44,822 nucleotides of DNA from Candidatus Kapaibacterium sp. (GCA_026390655.1 JAPLFN010000127.1:12743-57564); one strand, 5' to 3'; positions 1 through 11,067 are shown, counted from the first letter of the stretch. The notes: generated by a model from the letters alone, not told the origin. Made by a program: numbers and translations.

Positions 1-920
1 ATTCGCTTCTCATTGCGGAGGATAACCTCAGGCGCCTTGATATCGATGAGTCGCTTTAGGCGGTTATTACGGATAATAACACGACGATAGAGGTCGTTTA
101 GGTCAGACGTAGCAAAGCGACCCCCTTCTAGTGGCACCAGCGGACGAAGGTCCGGCGGGATCACAGGGATGATGTCAAGAACCATCCACTCGGGACGGTT
201 TGGCTCCTTTGTTTCACTCGAACGGAAAGCATCGAGGATGCGCAAACGCTTGAGGACGTCAGCCTTCTTTGCCTGAGACATGTCTTCGCGAGCTACGATG
301 CGAAGCTTGTAGTATTCTTCGTCTGCATCAACACGGCTGAGTAGTTCCTTCACAGCTTCGCCACCGATGAGCGCGATAAACTTCCGCGGATCATCATCGT
401 CCATGTTCCGTTCCTCGGGCTTGAGGTTCGCCAACACGTCTAGGTACTGCTCTTCTGTTAGAAGGTCCTTTGGATTCAGTCCTGTTGAACCCGGCTGAAT
501 AACTGCGTACGACTCGTAATACACGATACGCTCAACATCTTTTGTTGGCATGCCGATCACACCCGAGATCTTGCTCGGAAGTGAACGGAGGAACCAGATG
601 TGAACTACCGGTACAGCAAGCATGATGTGACCCATGCGTTCGCGACGTACACTCTTCTGTGTTACTTCTACGCCGCAACGGTCACATACGATACCCTTAT
701 AGCGAATGCGCTTGTACTTGCCACACGCACATTCCCAATCACGAATAGGTCCGAAGATCTTTTCGCAAAAGAGACCGTCCTTCTCAGGACGGAAGGATCG
801 GTAGTTGATCGTCTCAGGTTTGGTAACCTCACCATGAGAGCGATTGAGAATGTCATCCGGCGAGGAGATGCGGATTGTTATCTGCTGATAACCACGCTTA
901 GGGATGTTATGGAACTGCAT
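1..920 (-). CDS. rpoC: DNA-directed RNA polymerase subunit beta' (N-terminal part, runs off the window)
   Basis: Reverse-strand reading from ATG at 918-920 gives [58 protein letters not shown], a typical beta' N-terminus, directly downstream of rpoB. Not in the ORF track because it is truncated. Confidence 0.95.
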   Translation of the reverse strand, partial: MQFHNIPKRGYQQITIRISSPDDILNRSHGEVTKPETINYRSFRPEKDGLFCEKIFGPIRDWECACGKYKRIRYKGIVCDRCGVEVTQKSVRRERMGHIMLAVPVVHIWFLRSLPSKISGVIGMPTKDVERIVYYESYAVIQPGSTGLNPKDLLTEEQYLDVLANLKPEERNMDDDDPRKFIALIGGEAVKELLSRVDADEEYYKLRIVAREDMSQAKKADVLKRLRILDAFRSSETKEPNRPEWMVLDIIPVIPPDLRPLVPLEGGRFATSDLNDLYRRVIIRNNRLKRLIDIKAPEVILRNEKR

Positions 921-978
921 TTTGACTCCGACATTAATTTCCGGTTCAGTGGGACGAGGGCATCAAGCTTTATCGATG

Positions 979-3900
979 TTACTCGAGTTTGATGTCCAGA
1001 CATAGACCCTGCAGCTCGCGAACGAGCACGTTGAATGACTCTGGGATACCCGGTGCCGGCAAGTTCTCGCCCTTAACGAGCGACTCGTACATCTTTGCAC
1101 GACCTTGCACATCATCAGACTTCAGCGTCAACATTTCTTGGAGCGTGTGAGCTGCACCATAAGCCTCAAGAGCCCACACTTCCATTTCCCCAAGACGCTG
1201 GCCACCAAATTGTGCCTTACCGCCAAGTGGCTGTTGTGTGATGAGCGAGTATGGCCCAATTGAGCGAGCGTGGATCTTGTCTTCCACAAGGTGAGACAGT
1301 TTTAGCATATAGATGATGCCGACTGTTACCTCATTCTGGAATGCTTCACCCGAGCGACCATCATAGAGCACGGTCTTGCCCGTTCGTGGCAGGTTTGCTT
1401 GCTCAAGGTAGTCACCGACTTGATCCCACGTTGCGCCGTCGAAGATCGGAGTTGCAAAGTGCACGCCAAGCTTCTTTCCGGCCCATCCAAGAGCAGTCTC
1501 GTAAAGCTGACCCAGGTTCATACGCGAAGGCACACCAAGTGGGTTTAGCACAAGGTCAACGGGCGAGCCATCAGGCAAGAATGGCATGTCTTCGATCGGA
1601 ACGATCTTGGACACAATACCCTTGTTACCGTGACGACCAGCCATCTTATCACCAACCTGAAGCTTGCGCTTCTTGGCAACGTAGACCTTAGCCATCTGAA
1701 GGATGCCTGGCTGCAACTCATCGCCTGCGGCGATCTTGTTGCGCTCGATACGACCGTCAACCATGATATCATTGCGGCGAACTTCGTAGTTCTCGATAAG
1801 CTTGCGAACAAGCTTCATCGTCTTCTTTTCAGCTATCCAGTCTTGCTCAACATTCACTGCAGATGGAATGAAGGAGCCCCCTTCAAACTTCGCAGAGATC
1901 TCCTTAGCAGCAAGCTTTGCGCCGCTACGGAATATGACTGTGTCGTTGGAAGAGCGAATTCCAAGGCTTGTCTCGCCATCAAGAAGCTGGGCGATACGCT
2001 CAACGCAATCGATATCGAGTGCACGGAGTGCTTGTTGCTCGCGCTTTGTGATAAGATCCTGGCGCTTCTTCTCTTCTAGGCGGAACTCGCTGTCGCTTGT
2101 TAACACGCGACGAGCAAAGAGCCGTGTATTGATGACTGTGCCCTTGAGGCCGGGAGGTGCCTTAAGCGACACGTCCTTGACATCGCCAGCCTTATCACCG
2201 AAGATGGCGCGAAGAAGTTTCTCTTCCGGGGTAGGATCTGTCTCGCCCTTAGGCGTGATCTTACCGATCAGAATATCCCCTTCACGGATCTTAGCGCCAA
2301 CGCGGACGATACCGCGATCGTCGAGATCCTTTGTTGCTTCTTCACTAACGTTTGGAATTTCGCGCGTGAATTCTTCTTCGCCGCGCTTGGTGTCCCGAAC
2401 TTGAAGAGTGTATTCTTCAATGTGGATCGAGGTGAAAATGTCCTCAGCAACCATACGCTCGCTGATAACAATAGCATCTTCGAAGTTGTAACCGCGCCAC
2501 GGCATGAAGGCAACCATAACATTGCGGCCAAGAGCTAGTTCGCCCATGTCCGTAGATGCTCCGTCGATAAGGGGCTCGCCCTTCTTCATCCGTTGACCGA
2601 CCTGCACGATAGGATGCTGGTTGATACACGTGTCTTGGTTTGTGCGGTAGAACTTGTGCAGGTTATATGTCACCGTGCGATCGCTTTCAAACGATACGAG
2701 CTTCTCGTCACCCGTTCGCTTGTCATCATACTTCACACGTACATAATCAGAGCACACGTACTCAACTACACCGTCATCCTCAGCGAGCACCATGGCACGG
2801 GAGTCGCGCGCAACGCGAGCTTCCATACCGGTACCAACAACCGGTGCTTCCGGACGCAACAGTGGAACGCCTTGGCGTTGCATGTTAGAGCCCATGAGTG
2901 CGCGGTTAGCATCATCATGTTCAAGGAATGGAATAAGTGCAGCGGCCGGTGACGTGATCTGGTCCGTGCTCACTTCCATGTAGTTTACTTCCGTTGGGTG
3001 CACAACTCTGTAGTCGCCGCTAACGCGGGCCTTCACAGTTTCACCAACGATCTTGCCATTCTTATCCGTCTCAGTGGAAGCAGGGATAATGATCAGCCCT
3101 TCTTCTTTGTCTGCCGGGAGGTACTCGATCTCTTCCGTATTCACGCCGTTGACAACCTTGCGGTATGGCGTTTCGATAAAGCCGAACTTGTTCACGCGAG
3201 CGTGAATAGCCAGCGACGAAATTAGACCGATGTTCGGACCTTCTGGTGTCTCGATCGGACAGAGACGGCCATAGTGCGTATAGTGAACGTCGCGAACCTC
3301 AAAGCCTGCGCGCTCACGAGTTAGACCACCAGGTCCAAGTGCAGAGGTACGACGCTTGTGCGTGATCTCTGAAAGTGGGTTGGTTTGATCCATAAACTGC
3401 GACAGTTGATTCGTTCCGAAGAACTGATTGATCACACTTGTGATTGTACGCGCGTTGACGAGTTCACTTGGTGTGATGTTCTCGCTATCACGGACACTCA
3501 ATCGTTCCTTGATCGTACGAGCCATGCGCGTAAGACCAAGGTTGAAAGTTGCTTCGAGTTGCTCACCAACCGTACGAACGCGACGGTTGGAAAGGTGGTC
3601 AATATCATCAACCGGCACCTTAGCATCACGAACTTCGATCAGGTGCTTCACGATTGACACAATGTCGTCCACTGTGAGTGTTGTCACATCAAGAGGCACG
3701 GTCAAACCAAGCTTTTCGTTGATACGATAACGACCAACTATTCCGAGATCATAGCGCTTCGGATTAAAGAACAACTTCTCAAGAAGACCCCATGCGGTAT
3801 CCAGATCGGGAGGATCGCTTGAGCGAAGCTGACGATAGATGGTTTCAAGGGCGTCCTCACGTGTACGTGAAGTGTCCTTCGCTAGTGTCTTGGCGATGAT

Positions 3901-4806
3901 CGGCTCATCGTTTGTGTTTTCGTACTTATAGATACGAAGCGACTCTACGTCAGCAGTGCCTAGTAGCGCAATAAGTGCCTCATCAACGATAAGGTCCCGT
4001 TGCGCAACGATCTCACCAGTGGACACATCAACTGCGTCTGCAGCGATACGTCGGCCGAGATATTCGTCTGTTAGTTTCTTCACCGGAATTTCGATCGTAA
4101 GATCGAACAGGTTCAGAAGGTCTTCGTCACTCGAATATCCAAGCGCGCGAAGAAGCGTAGTAACAGGAAACTTCTTCTTCCTGTCGATGTACGCATACAT
4201 CACATCATGGATGTCCGTTGTGAATTCAACCCACGATCCCTTGAACGGGATGATGCGGGCAGAGAAGATCTTGGTGCCGTTCGGGTGAACTGCTTCATCA
4301 AAAAAGCAGCCAGGCGAGCGGTGGAGCTGAGCCACCACAACGCGTTCTGCCCCGTTGATGATAAACGTGCCACGAGGCGTCATCGCGGGGATTTGACCAA
4401 GATATACTTCTTGGTCGATCGCTTCGATGTAGTCCTCAGAGCTCGGGTCAGCTTTCGACGAGAGTCGAAGCTTCGCCTTGAGCGTTTTAGCGTGCGTGAG
4501 CTCGCGCTCACGACACTCTTCTTCAGAGTACTTTGGTTTTTCAACCAAGTACTCGAGGAAGCTAAGCTCATAGACGCCCGCGTTATCCTCGATCGGAAAA
4601 TTGCTCACGAATGCGCGCTGCAGACCGATATATCGGCGATCGTCTGCAGGAACGTCTTCCTGGTGGAAGTCGTGAAAAGAATCGATCTGAATGCCAAGGA
4701 GGTCGGGGTACGTTGATTCCGATTCGATCTTCCCGAACGAGATACGTTCGCGAAGACGTGGAAGAGGAAGCTGGTACAAAGACGTGTCCAGGGTTGATCC
4801 ATTCAT
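979..4806 (-). CDS. rpoB: DNA-directed RNA polymerase subunit beta
   Basis: 1275 aa; RpoB motifs such as GRLCPIETPEGPNIGLI, GYNFEDAIVISE, KMAGRHGNKG, GGKAQFGGQRLGEMEVWALEAYGA. Confidence 0.99.
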   Translation of the reverse strand: MNGSTLDTSLYQLPLPRLRERISFGKIESESTYPDLLGIQIDSFHDFHQEDVPADDRRYIGLQRAFVSNFPIEDNAGVYELSFLEYLVEKPKYSEEECRERELTHAKTLKAKLRLSSKADPSSEDYIEAIDQEVYLGQIPAMTPRGTFIINGAERVVVAQLHRSPGCFFDEAVHPNGTKIFSARIIPFKGSWVEFTTDIHDVMYAYIDRKKKFPVTTLLRALGYSSDEDLLNLFDLTIEIPVKKLTDEYLGRRIAADAVDVSTGEIVAQRDLIVDEALIALLGTADVESLRIYKYENTNDEPIIAKTLAKDTSRTREDALETIYRQLRSSDPPDLDTAWGLLEKLFFNPKRYDLGIVGRYRINEKLGLTVPLDVTTLTVDDIVSIVKHLIEVRDAKVPVDDIDHLSNRRVRTVGEQLEATFNLGLTRMARTIKERLSVRDSENITPSELVNARTITSVINQFFGTNQLSQFMDQTNPLSEITHKRRTSALGPGGLTRERAGFEVRDVHYTHYGRLCPIETPEGPNIGLISSLAIHARVNKFGFIETPYRKVVNGVNTEEIEYLPADKEEGLIIIPASTETDKNGKIVGETVKARVSGDYRVVHPTEVNYMEVSTDQITSPAAALIPFLEHDDANRALMGSNMQRQGVPLLRPEAPVVGTGMEARVARDSRAMVLAEDDGVVEYVCSDYVRVKYDDKRTGDEKLVSFESDRTVTYNLHKFYRTNQDTCINQHPIVQVGQRMKKGEPLIDGASTDMGELALGRNVMVAFMPWRGYNFEDAIVISERMVAEDIFTSIHIEEYTLQVRDTKRGEEEFTREIPNVSEEATKDLDDRGIVRVGAKIREGDILIGKITPKGETDPTPEEKLLRAIFGDKAGDVKDVSLKAPPGLKGTVINTRLFARRVLTSDSEFRLEEKKRQDLITKREQQALRALDIDCVERIAQLLDGETSLGIRSSNDTVIFRSGAKLAAKEISAKFEGGSFIPSAVNVEQDWIAEKKTMKLVRKLIENYEVRRNDIMVDGRIERNKIAAGDELQPGILQMAKVYVAKKRKLQVGDKMAGRHGNKGIVSKIVPIEDMPFLPDGSPVDLVLNPLGVPSRMNLGQLYETALGWAGKKLGVHFATPIFDGATWDQVGDYLEQANLPRTGKTVLYDGRSGEAFQNEVTVGIIYMLKLSHLVEDKIHARSIGPYSLITQQPLGGKAQFGGQRLGEMEVWALEAYGAAHTLQEMLTLKSDDVQGRAKMYESLVKGENLPAPGIPESFNVLVRELQGLCLDIKLE

Positions 4807-4935
4807 GGAGTTGGCTCCCGAATGCTAAGAAAAGTAGAACCTATCGAACGTTGACTGCCGGTTTGATTGTAGTCGACCCAGGTCGATCAACGGTCGATAG
4901 GCTCTTGTAACGGTGAAAGTCCAAAGACAACAACG

Positions 4936-4964
4936 CCCGAGACGGTACAAAAGACCGTCCCGGG
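4936..4964 (-). terminator. rplL-rpoB intergenic hairpin (candidate attenuator or processing site)
   Basis: Minus-strand CCCGGGACGGT-CTTTTGT-ACCGTCTCGGG: 11-bp stem with one mismatch, 7-nt loop, 22 nt past the rplL stop; followed by moderately T-rich GCGTTGTTGTCTTT. Confidence 0.6.
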
Positions 4965-4986
4965 GCTGTTTAAACGATTCTGATAA

Positions 4987-5361
4987 TTACTTGAGAGTAA
5001 CCTTTGCGCCGGCTTCTTCGAGCTTCTTCTTGAGAGCATCTGCATCTGCCTTTGCAGCACCTTCTTTTACGATCTTCGGTGCGCCTTCTACAAGGTCCTT
5101 TGCTTCCTTGAGTCCAAGACCTGTGATTTCGCGAACCGCCTTGATGACGTTGAGCTTTTGTGCACCTGCATCTGTGAGTTCAACGTCAAATTCGGTCTTT
5201 TCTTCAACTGCTGCTGCGGCTGCGCCAGGAGCTGCGGCCATCATCATCGGAGCAGAAGCTGTTACACCAAACTTGTCTTCGAGAGCCTTCTTAAGGTCCG
5301 AAGCTTCTACTAGTGTAAGGTTGCCGATCTTTTCTACGAGTTCATCTACGATTGCTGACAT
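4987..5361 (-). CDS. rplL: 50S ribosomal protein L7/L12
   Basis: [33 protein letters not shown]...[44 protein letters not shown]; start trimmed from the 5427 ORF start to the conserved Met. Confidence 0.98.
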   Translation of the reverse strand: MSAIVDELVEKIGNLTLVEASDLKKALEDKFGVTASAPMMMAAAPGAAAAAVEEKTEFDVELTDAGAQKLNVIKAVREITGLGLKEAKDLVEGAPKIVKEGAAKADADALKKKLEEAGAKVTLK

Positions 5362-5444
5362 GTTGGTCTCCACATTTGGGATGATTATTGTTCGTTGTGA
5401 TTTCTGAGATGGTCTCGATGTCTCCACCGAAACGCGCCGAAAGC

Positions 5445-5969
5445 TTATGCAGCCTTCTTCTTTGCTACCTCTTCAACGAGTGATGCCACATCACGCATAA
5501 CGGCATTGATGCTTCCTACGATACCCGAGATAGGGGCGTGGATGCTACCGATCATGCTTGAGATGAGTTCTTCGCGCGTTGGGAGTTCGGACACCTGCTT
5601 GAGCTGCGAACCGTCAAATGTCTGACCTTCGATCACAGCAACCTTGAGACGGGGCTTCTGCCCCTTCTCGAAGTATTGACGGATGATCTTGGCCGGAGCG
5701 ATTGGGTCTGCATCTCCGAAGATCACGGCCGTTTGTCCTGCTAGCTTCGTATCCTCGATTTCGTAACCACCGATATCAGCAAGCGCGCGAATGATCAGAG
5801 TGTTTTTAGCAACTCTCATCGAAACGCCTTTTTGCCGTAGCTCGTTGCGGAACGCGCGGTCCATCGCAACGGTCATACCGGTAAAGTCCACGAAGTAGAG
5901 GCTCGAAGCTTCACGGAGTTTCTCCGTGAGTTCAGCGACGACGACCTTTTTTTGTTCTTTCGTGATCAT
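5445..5969 (-). CDS. rplJ: 50S ribosomal protein L10
   Basis: [49 protein letters not shown]... typical L10, upstream of rplL. Confidence 0.97.
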   Translation of the reverse strand: MITKEQKKVVVAELTEKLREASSLYFVDFTGMTVAMDRAFRNELRQKGVSMRVAKNTLIIRALADIGGYEIEDTKLAGQTAVIFGDADPIAPAKIIRQYFEKGQKPRLKVAVIEGQTFDGSQLKQVSELPTREELISSMIGSIHAPISGIVGSINAVMRDVASLVEEVAKKKAA

Positions 5970-5995
5970 AAACCTGTTGATAATAGTTTCGTTAT

Positions 5996-6035
5996 CGGCT
6001 CAACATATCCGAGGACATGTTAGAAACTTGAGCCG
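5996..6035 (-). promoter_or_regulatory. Structured leader upstream of rplJ (candidate L10 autoregulatory leader)
   Basis: Minus-strand CGGCTCAA...TTGAGCCG perfect 8-bp stem enclosing CATGTC-CTCG-GATATG, with an asymmetric 5' bulge; located just upstream of rplJ where the L10 leader normally lies. Confidence 0.5.
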
Positions 6036-6060
6036 CTAACAATGCGTAATAGTCTGTTAA

Positions 6061-6759
6061 TTATTGGTCTGCGCCCATCGAGTTTTCGTCTACACGAACA
6101 CTCGGACCCATCGTTGAACTGAACGAAATGCTCTTGACATATTTACCCTTTGCAGATGCCGGACGCGCACGGAGCACAGTGCCTACAAAAAGTTGAACGT
6201 TGTCGTAAAGCTTGTCAGTTGTGAACGAACATTTGCCCACTGCAGCATGGACGTTGCCGGCTTTATCAACGCGAAACTCGATCTTACCAGCCTTCACTTC
6301 AGCAACTGCCTTGGCAACGTCAAATGTCACTGTACCACTCTTAGGATTCGGCATCAGACCGCGTGGTCCCAGGATTCTACCCAGCTTACCAAGCTCACCC
6401 ATGACGTCTGGAGTGGCGATGATAATGTCGATGTCTGCCCAGCCCCCTTGTAGCTTCTCGATGTACTCCGAGAAACCCGCAAAGTCAGCGCCCGCGTCGA
6501 GTGCCTCTTTGTCCTTTGGTGACTTCGCAACAACAAGAACGCGAACGCTCTTTCCCGTTCCGTGAGGAAGAGCAACCGTACCACGAACGAGCTGATCTGC
6601 CTTACGCGGATCAACACCGAGATTCATTGCGATCTCGAACGATTCGTCAAACTTGGCAGTTGCGTTTTGCTTCACCAGCTCAACTGCCTTTTTGAATTCA
6701 TAGGCGAGCTTGCGATCGACAGATGCAAATGCCTTCTTATATCTTTTACCTAGTGCCAT
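6061..6759 (-). CDS. rplA: 50S ribosomal protein L1
   Basis: [76 protein letters not shown]; between rplK and rplJ. Confidence 0.98.
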   Translation of the reverse strand: MALGKRYKKAFASVDRKLAYEFKKAVELVKQNATAKFDESFEIAMNLGVDPRKADQLVRGTVALPHGTGKSVRVLVVAKSPKDKEALDAGADFAGFSEYIEKLQGGWADIDIIIATPDVMGELGKLGRILGPRGLMPNPKSGTVTFDVAKAVAEVKAGKIEFRVDKAGNVHAAVGKCSFTTDKLYDNVQLFVGTVLRARPASAKGKYVKSISFSSTMGPSVRVDENSMGADQ

Positions 6760-6852
6760 CGGAGAATCCTTTGGTGTTGTACGAGCGGCTGTCCTGAGAC
6801 AACCTCCAACATGAATTAGAGTTTCGTTGTTTGTAGTGAAGGATGAAGGGGC

Positions 6853-7278
6853 TTACCCTTCAACCGTGATCCCCATTGAGCGAGCAGTGCCGGCGATCAT
6901 CTTAATCGCGCTGTCCTCTGTGCTGCAGTTAAGATCCTGCATCTTGATCTTCGCGATCTCAGCAAGCTGAGCACGTGTGACCTTTCCAACCTTATCGCGG
7001 TTGGATTGAGAAGAACCCTTGGCTACGCCAGTGGCCTTGATCAGAAGGATAGACGCAGGTGGAGATTTGATCTCGAACGTTAAGCTCTTATCACTGAAGA
7101 ACGTCACAAGTACCGGCAGGATCATGCCCGGCTGCTTGGCCGACTTGGCATTGAACTGCTTTACGAACTCCATACCCGGTAGACCGCGCTGTCCGAATGC
7201 CGGACCCACGGGAGGCGCCATTGTTGCTTCACCTGCTTTAAGCTGAAGCTTGAACGTGCCCATGACTTTCTTTGCCAT
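6853..7278 (-). CDS. rplK: 50S ribosomal protein L11
   Basis: [76 protein letters not shown]. Confidence 0.98.
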   Translation of the reverse strand: MAKKVMGTFKLQLKAGEATMAPPVGPAFGQRGLPGMEFVKQFNAKSAKQPGMILPVLVTFFSDKSLTFEIKSPPASILLIKATGVAKGSSQSNRDKVGKVTRAQLAEIAKIKMQDLNCSTEDSAIKMIAGTARSMGITVEG

Positions 7279-7333
7279 GTAAATTTCCTTTCGTGGTCTG
7301 CGGCAGGCTCTCGCCTACCTCCCACTCTAATTG

Positions 7334-7897
7334 TTAATGATTTTCTAGTTCTACTTGATTGAAGTCAAGCTCGATCGGCGTCTTGCGGCCAAGAATGCCA
7401 ACCTCAACCTTGAGCTTCTGCTTCCCGATGTTAATCTCTTTTACCGTTCCATTGAAATTCGCAAATGGGCCATCAATAACGCGGACAGGATCTCCTTCGC
7501 GGAATGCAGTCTCAACAGTTGTGATATCCTTGCGCTCTTCAACCCGACCGAGGATGCGATCTACTTCATCCTTTTGCAACGCTTGTGGCTCCGACTTCGT
7601 GCCAACAAAGCTGACAATTGAAGGAAGCGATAGAATCACTTCTTTCAGACGTTTGTCAAGTGACAACTCAACAAGAATGTACCCAGGCAAGAAGTTCTTC
7701 ACCTTCGTGCGACGTTTACCGTTACGGACTTCAAACACCGTCTCCGTTGGGATCACGATGCTCAGAACACGATTCTCCAACCCAAGACGTTGCATCTCGA
7801 GTTCGATAGACGTCTTCACCTTGGTCTCGTGACCAGTGAAGGTCCGAAGTGCATACCACTTCGGTTCGATGTTCTGCGTCGGCGTTGCGTCAAGCAT
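7334..7897 (-). CDS. nusG: Transcription termination/antitermination protein NusG
   Basis: KWYALRTFTGHETKVKTSIELEMQRLGLENRV...GDPVRVIDGPFANFNGTVKEINIGKQKLKVEVGILGRKTPIELDFNQVE. Confidence 0.98.
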   Translation of the reverse strand: MLDATPTQNIEPKWYALRTFTGHETKVKTSIELEMQRLGLENRVLSIVIPTETVFEVRNGKRRTKVKNFLPGYILVELSLDKRLKEVILSLPSIVSFVGTKSEPQALQKDEVDRILGRVEERKDITTVETAFREGDPVRVIDGPFANFNGTVKEINIGKQKLKVEVGILGRKTPIELDFNQVELENH

Positions 7898-7911
7898 TGA
7901 GGGATCCTAGT

Positions 7912-8118
7912 TCAGTATATCGACTTAATCACGAACGTCATCCCTTGGTCTATCACAAACACGATAACAGCGATGACCAAACACGTCACCACCACTACTA
8001 TTGTGCTCTCCTGCAGTTGGTCACGAGTAGGCCAAGAGACTTTTTTCATCTCCTTGCTTACTTCCGAAAAAAACTGCCGTATACCATCTATCATAGCATC
8101 TCCGATGCGTGAATTGTG

Positions 8119-8121
<3 letters not shown>
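7912..8121 (-). CDS. secE: Preprotein translocase subunit SecE (actual start may be Met at 8094)
   Basis: MIDGIRQFFSEVSKEMKKVSWPTRDQLQESTIVVVVTCLVIAVIVFVIDQGMTFVIKSIY; single TM, directly upstream of nusG. The longer start would overlap tRNA-Trp by 3 nt. Confidence 0.95.
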
Positions 8122-8191
<70 letters not shown>

Positions 8192-8239
8192 ACGAATTTT
8201 CAAGAACGTCACTCGTCAAAACTCACATCAACTCTTTCG

Positions 8240-8312
8240 AGCTGATGACCGGGATTGAACCGGTGACCTCCACCTTACCAAGGTGGTGCTCTACCAACTG
8301 AGCTACATCAGC
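8240..8312 (-). tRNA. tRNA-Thr (GGT anticodon)
   Basis: Minus-strand GCTGATGTAGCTCAGTTGGTAGAGCACCACCTTGGTAAGGTGGAGGTCACCGGTTCAATCCCGGTCATCAGCT; anticodon loop TTGGTAA. Confidence 0.96.
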
Positions 8313-8319
8313 GATCTTG

Positions 8320-8392
8320 AGCGGGAGACGAGACTCGAACTCGCGACCAACAGCTTGGAAGGCTGTGACTCTACCAACTGAGTTACTCCCGC
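8320..8392 (-). tRNA. tRNA-Gly (TCC anticodon)
   Basis: Minus-strand GCGGGAGTAACTCAGTTGGTAGAGTCACAGCCTTCCAAGCTGTTGGTCGCGAGTTCGAGTCTCGTCTCCCGCT; anticodon loop CTTCCAA. Confidence 0.96.
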
Positions 8393-8444
8393 ATGCACCA
8401 TCTTGATCAATCACGTCGTCTCAAATTTCCTTTTCTCTTTAATG

Positions 8445-8527
<83 letters not shown>

Positions 8528-8676
8528 AGAATTGCCAGAGCCGACAAAGTTAGGGGACAGAGGCCGTGTTTCCAAAAATTCCTGTATGCAAAGTGCGCCC
8601 CATTCCCGTCTAGAAGCTTGCCAGACAACGACTTAGGGGGCTTTCCCGTATCATTGCGACGTAGTATCTCCGCCCC

Positions 8677-9834
8677 ATGCCCAATTCCACCGCTAAATCG
8701 CTGTTTTCGCCAGAATTAACCGGCCTTCGAACGATCGCCGCGGGGTTGGTCTTTGTCTGCCATGTATTGGAGCCCCATGCCGATTGGACACCCCTCCTGG
8801 TTCGGTATGGCTGGATAGGCGTAAACATCTTCTTTGCCCTGTCTGGCTTTCTCTTTACACGTATCTACATCGATGCGATCGAGCAGGGTACGTTCTCCTT
8901 CCGAACGTACATGACCAAGCGAATCATTCGCATCTACCCGGTGACGACGCTGGTCCTCATAGCTTCATTTATCAGCCTAGGTACTGTGTACTGGGTTGAT
9001 GCCCTGGCTCATATCACTCTTGTGCACGGGTGGTTCCCTCAATTTCGGTCTACCATTAATGCTCCAATGTGGACGCTTTCTGTTGAAGAGGCGTTCTACC
9101 TTGTTGCGCCCATTGGGATTTTCCTCTGCGCTGGACTTTCGCGTGTATGGACCAAGCACATTCAGCAGAAAGAACGGCGCACTCAATACATGCAGCTGAC
9201 AGCGCTGTTGCTCAGTTTATGGATCCTATCATTTGCGCTCTCACGCGGCATGGTACTTCACTATCTCGAAGCGCGTTTGCAGTTCTTTGGGACGTGGGAT
9301 GATGGCGCTTATACCTTTACGTTTCTTGGCCGATTAAGCGACTTCACCGCAGGCATGTTTGCTGCGATTGCCATGCGCCACACCGTAAAGATTCGTGAGC
9401 GTGCAGCCACTATCTCTCTGGTGACGGGGCTCTTGCTGATGTATGCGACAGTTTCATACATCGACACTCTAGGCGGACCGGTGCTTATGGCACAGCATAA
9501 GCTTGGCATCGTTGCCGGTCACACAATCGCACTAGCGAGTGCACTCTTCATCATTGGGATCCAAGGAAACAACCCTGTTCGCTGGCTCTTCTCTCGACGG
9601 TGGATGGTTCTTCTCGGTAACGCATCTTTTGCGTTCTACCTCATCCACTTTATGCCAATACCAGGGATGGCGCAAGTGAGCATCGGATTGCAATCCATTC
9701 TTGAAGCGTGGGGGATGCACCCCATAGCTGCGACGGCAGCCAACTACACCGCTCTGAATTGTGTAGCCATTGCGATCTTTCTACTCTTCGAAAAACCCAC
9801 CTCACAGTGGCTGCGGCATCGCGCCTTCCGCTAA
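8677..9834 (+). CDS. Acyltransferase family 3 membrane protein (OafA/YrhL-like)
   Basis: LTGLRTIAAGLVFVCHV, GWIGVNIFFALSGFLFTRIY, APMWTLSVEEAFYLVAPI; multiple TM helices. Confidence 0.92.
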   Translation: MPNSTAKSLFSPELTGLRTIAAGLVFVCHVLEPHADWTPLLVRYGWIGVNIFFALSGFLFTRIYIDAIEQGTFSFRTYMTKRIIRIYPVTTLVLIASFISLGTVYWVDALAHITLVHGWFPQFRSTINAPMWTLSVEEAFYLVAPIGIFLCAGLSRVWTKHIQQKERRTQYMQLTALLLSLWILSFALSRGMVLHYLEARLQFFGTWDDGAYTFTFLGRLSDFTAGMFAAIAMRHTVKIRERAATISLVTGLLLMYATVSYIDTLGGPVLMAQHKLGIVAGHTIALASALFIIGIQGNNPVRWLFSRRWMVLLGNASFAFYLIHFMPIPGMAQVSIGLQSILEAWGMHPIAATAANYTALNCVAIAIFLLFEKPTSQWLRHRAFR

Positions 9835-9901
9835 CTGGTAACTAGTAACTAGTAACTAGTAACTAGTAACTCGTAACTAGTAACTAGTAACTCGTAACTA
9901 G
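9832..9901 (+). repeat. Heptamer tandem repeat, 10 copies of TAACTAG
   Basis: TAACTGG-(TAACTAG)x4-TAACTCG-(TAACTAG)x2-TAACTCG-TAACTAG read directly; the first TAA is the stop of the upstream CDS and the array ends 5 bp before the carA stop codon. Confidence 0.98.
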
Positions 9902-9906
9902 TCTTC

Positions 9907-11067
9907 CTACATCATTGCCGTGAATTCATCGAACAGATAGTCCGAGTCATGCGGCCCAGGACTAGCTTCCGGATGATACTGAACCGCAAACGCGGGCATA
10001 TCCGTTAACGCAATGCCAGCACATGTATCATCGTTCAAGTTCACGTGTGTCATGATTGCATTTGAAGGAAGCGTTGTAGGATCAACTGCGAAACCATGAT
10101 TCTGAGAAGTGATCTCGATGGAACCGGTTCGAATGTTCTTCACCGGATGGTTTGCTCCTCGGTGGCCAAACTTCAGTTTGTACGTTGTTGCTCCAACCGC
10201 AAGCGACAGTATCTGATGGCCAAGGCATATACCGAAGATCGGCTTCTTACCAAGCAAGTCTTTAACCGTCTGTATGGCTATCGTAACCGCAGCTGGGTCT
10301 CCGGGGCCGTTGCTGAGAAACACACCCTGAGGGTTGTAGGAAAGGATTTCCGATGCACTTGCCGTTGCAGGAACAACCGTAACGTCGCATCCATGATGAC
10401 TTAGTCGGCGGAGGATGTTGCGTTTGATCCCAAAGTCCACAGCCACAACGCGCTTCCGCGTCTCCACTCCTCGCTGTTCGGGACGATAATCCCACTGACT
10501 AGCGTCCTCATTTTCCCATTGATAAGGGGCTCCTGTCGTCACCAAAGGCGTCAGATCTAGGCCGGCCATTGATGGGATGTTCCGCGCCCGCTCTACAAGC
10601 TCGGCATGATCAAGGTTGTCACCATGCGCAATCACACAGCGCATAGCCCCTTCCGAGCGAAGGATTCGCACGATCATGCGAGTATCTACCCCTTCAATCC
10701 CGGCAACATTGTGCTCTTCGAGGTAGCTCTGAAGCGATCTGCTCGCCCTAAAGTTCGACACCACGGGGGAAAGCTCATGCACGACAAGGCCTGACGCCAT
10801 AATCCCGGAAGACTCTACGTCCTCCTCATTCACGCCATAGTTCCCAATGTGAGGATAGGTGAAGGTAACCACCTGACCCTTGTAGGACGGGTCTGTGAGC
10901 ACTTCCTGGTAGCCAGTCATGGCGGTATTGAACACCAGCTCGCCGGCGCATTCAGCACCAATTGCTCCAATGGCTTCGCCCTCAATTGTGGTTCCATTTT
11001 CGAGGGCTAGAACTGCTGTCACATGTGCCACGGGGGTCCTGTATAAGTCGACGGGAAATTCGCGCAC
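9907..11067 (-). CDS. carA: Carbamoyl-phosphate synthase small subunit
   Basis: [60 protein letters not shown]...[16 protein letters not shown] glutaminase motif...[21 protein letters not shown]. Confidence 0.98.
   Translation of the reverse strand: MREFPVDLYRTPVAHVTAVLALENGTTIEGEAIGAIGAECAGELVFNTAMTGYQEVLTDPSYKGQVVTFTYPHIGNYGVNEEDVESSGIMASGLVVHELSPVVSNFRASRSLQSYLEEHNVAGIEGVDTRMIVRILRSEGAMRCVIAHGDNLDHAELVERARNIPSMAGLDLTPLVTTGAPYQWENEDASQWDYRPEQRGVETRKRVVAVDFGIKRNILRRLSHHGCDVTVVPATASASEILSYNPQGVFLSNGPGDPAAVTIAIQTVKDLLGKKPIFGICLGHQILSLAVGATTYKLKFGHRGANHPVKNIRTGSIEITSQNHGFAVDPTTLPSNAIMTHVNLNDDTCAGIALTDMPAFAVQYHPEASPGPHDSDYLFDEFTAMM

Noticed and set aside
1341-4910. Many ORFs of 60-200 aa antisense to or out of frame with rpoB
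   Set aside because: Shadow ORFs within a highly conserved gene; no independent family signal.
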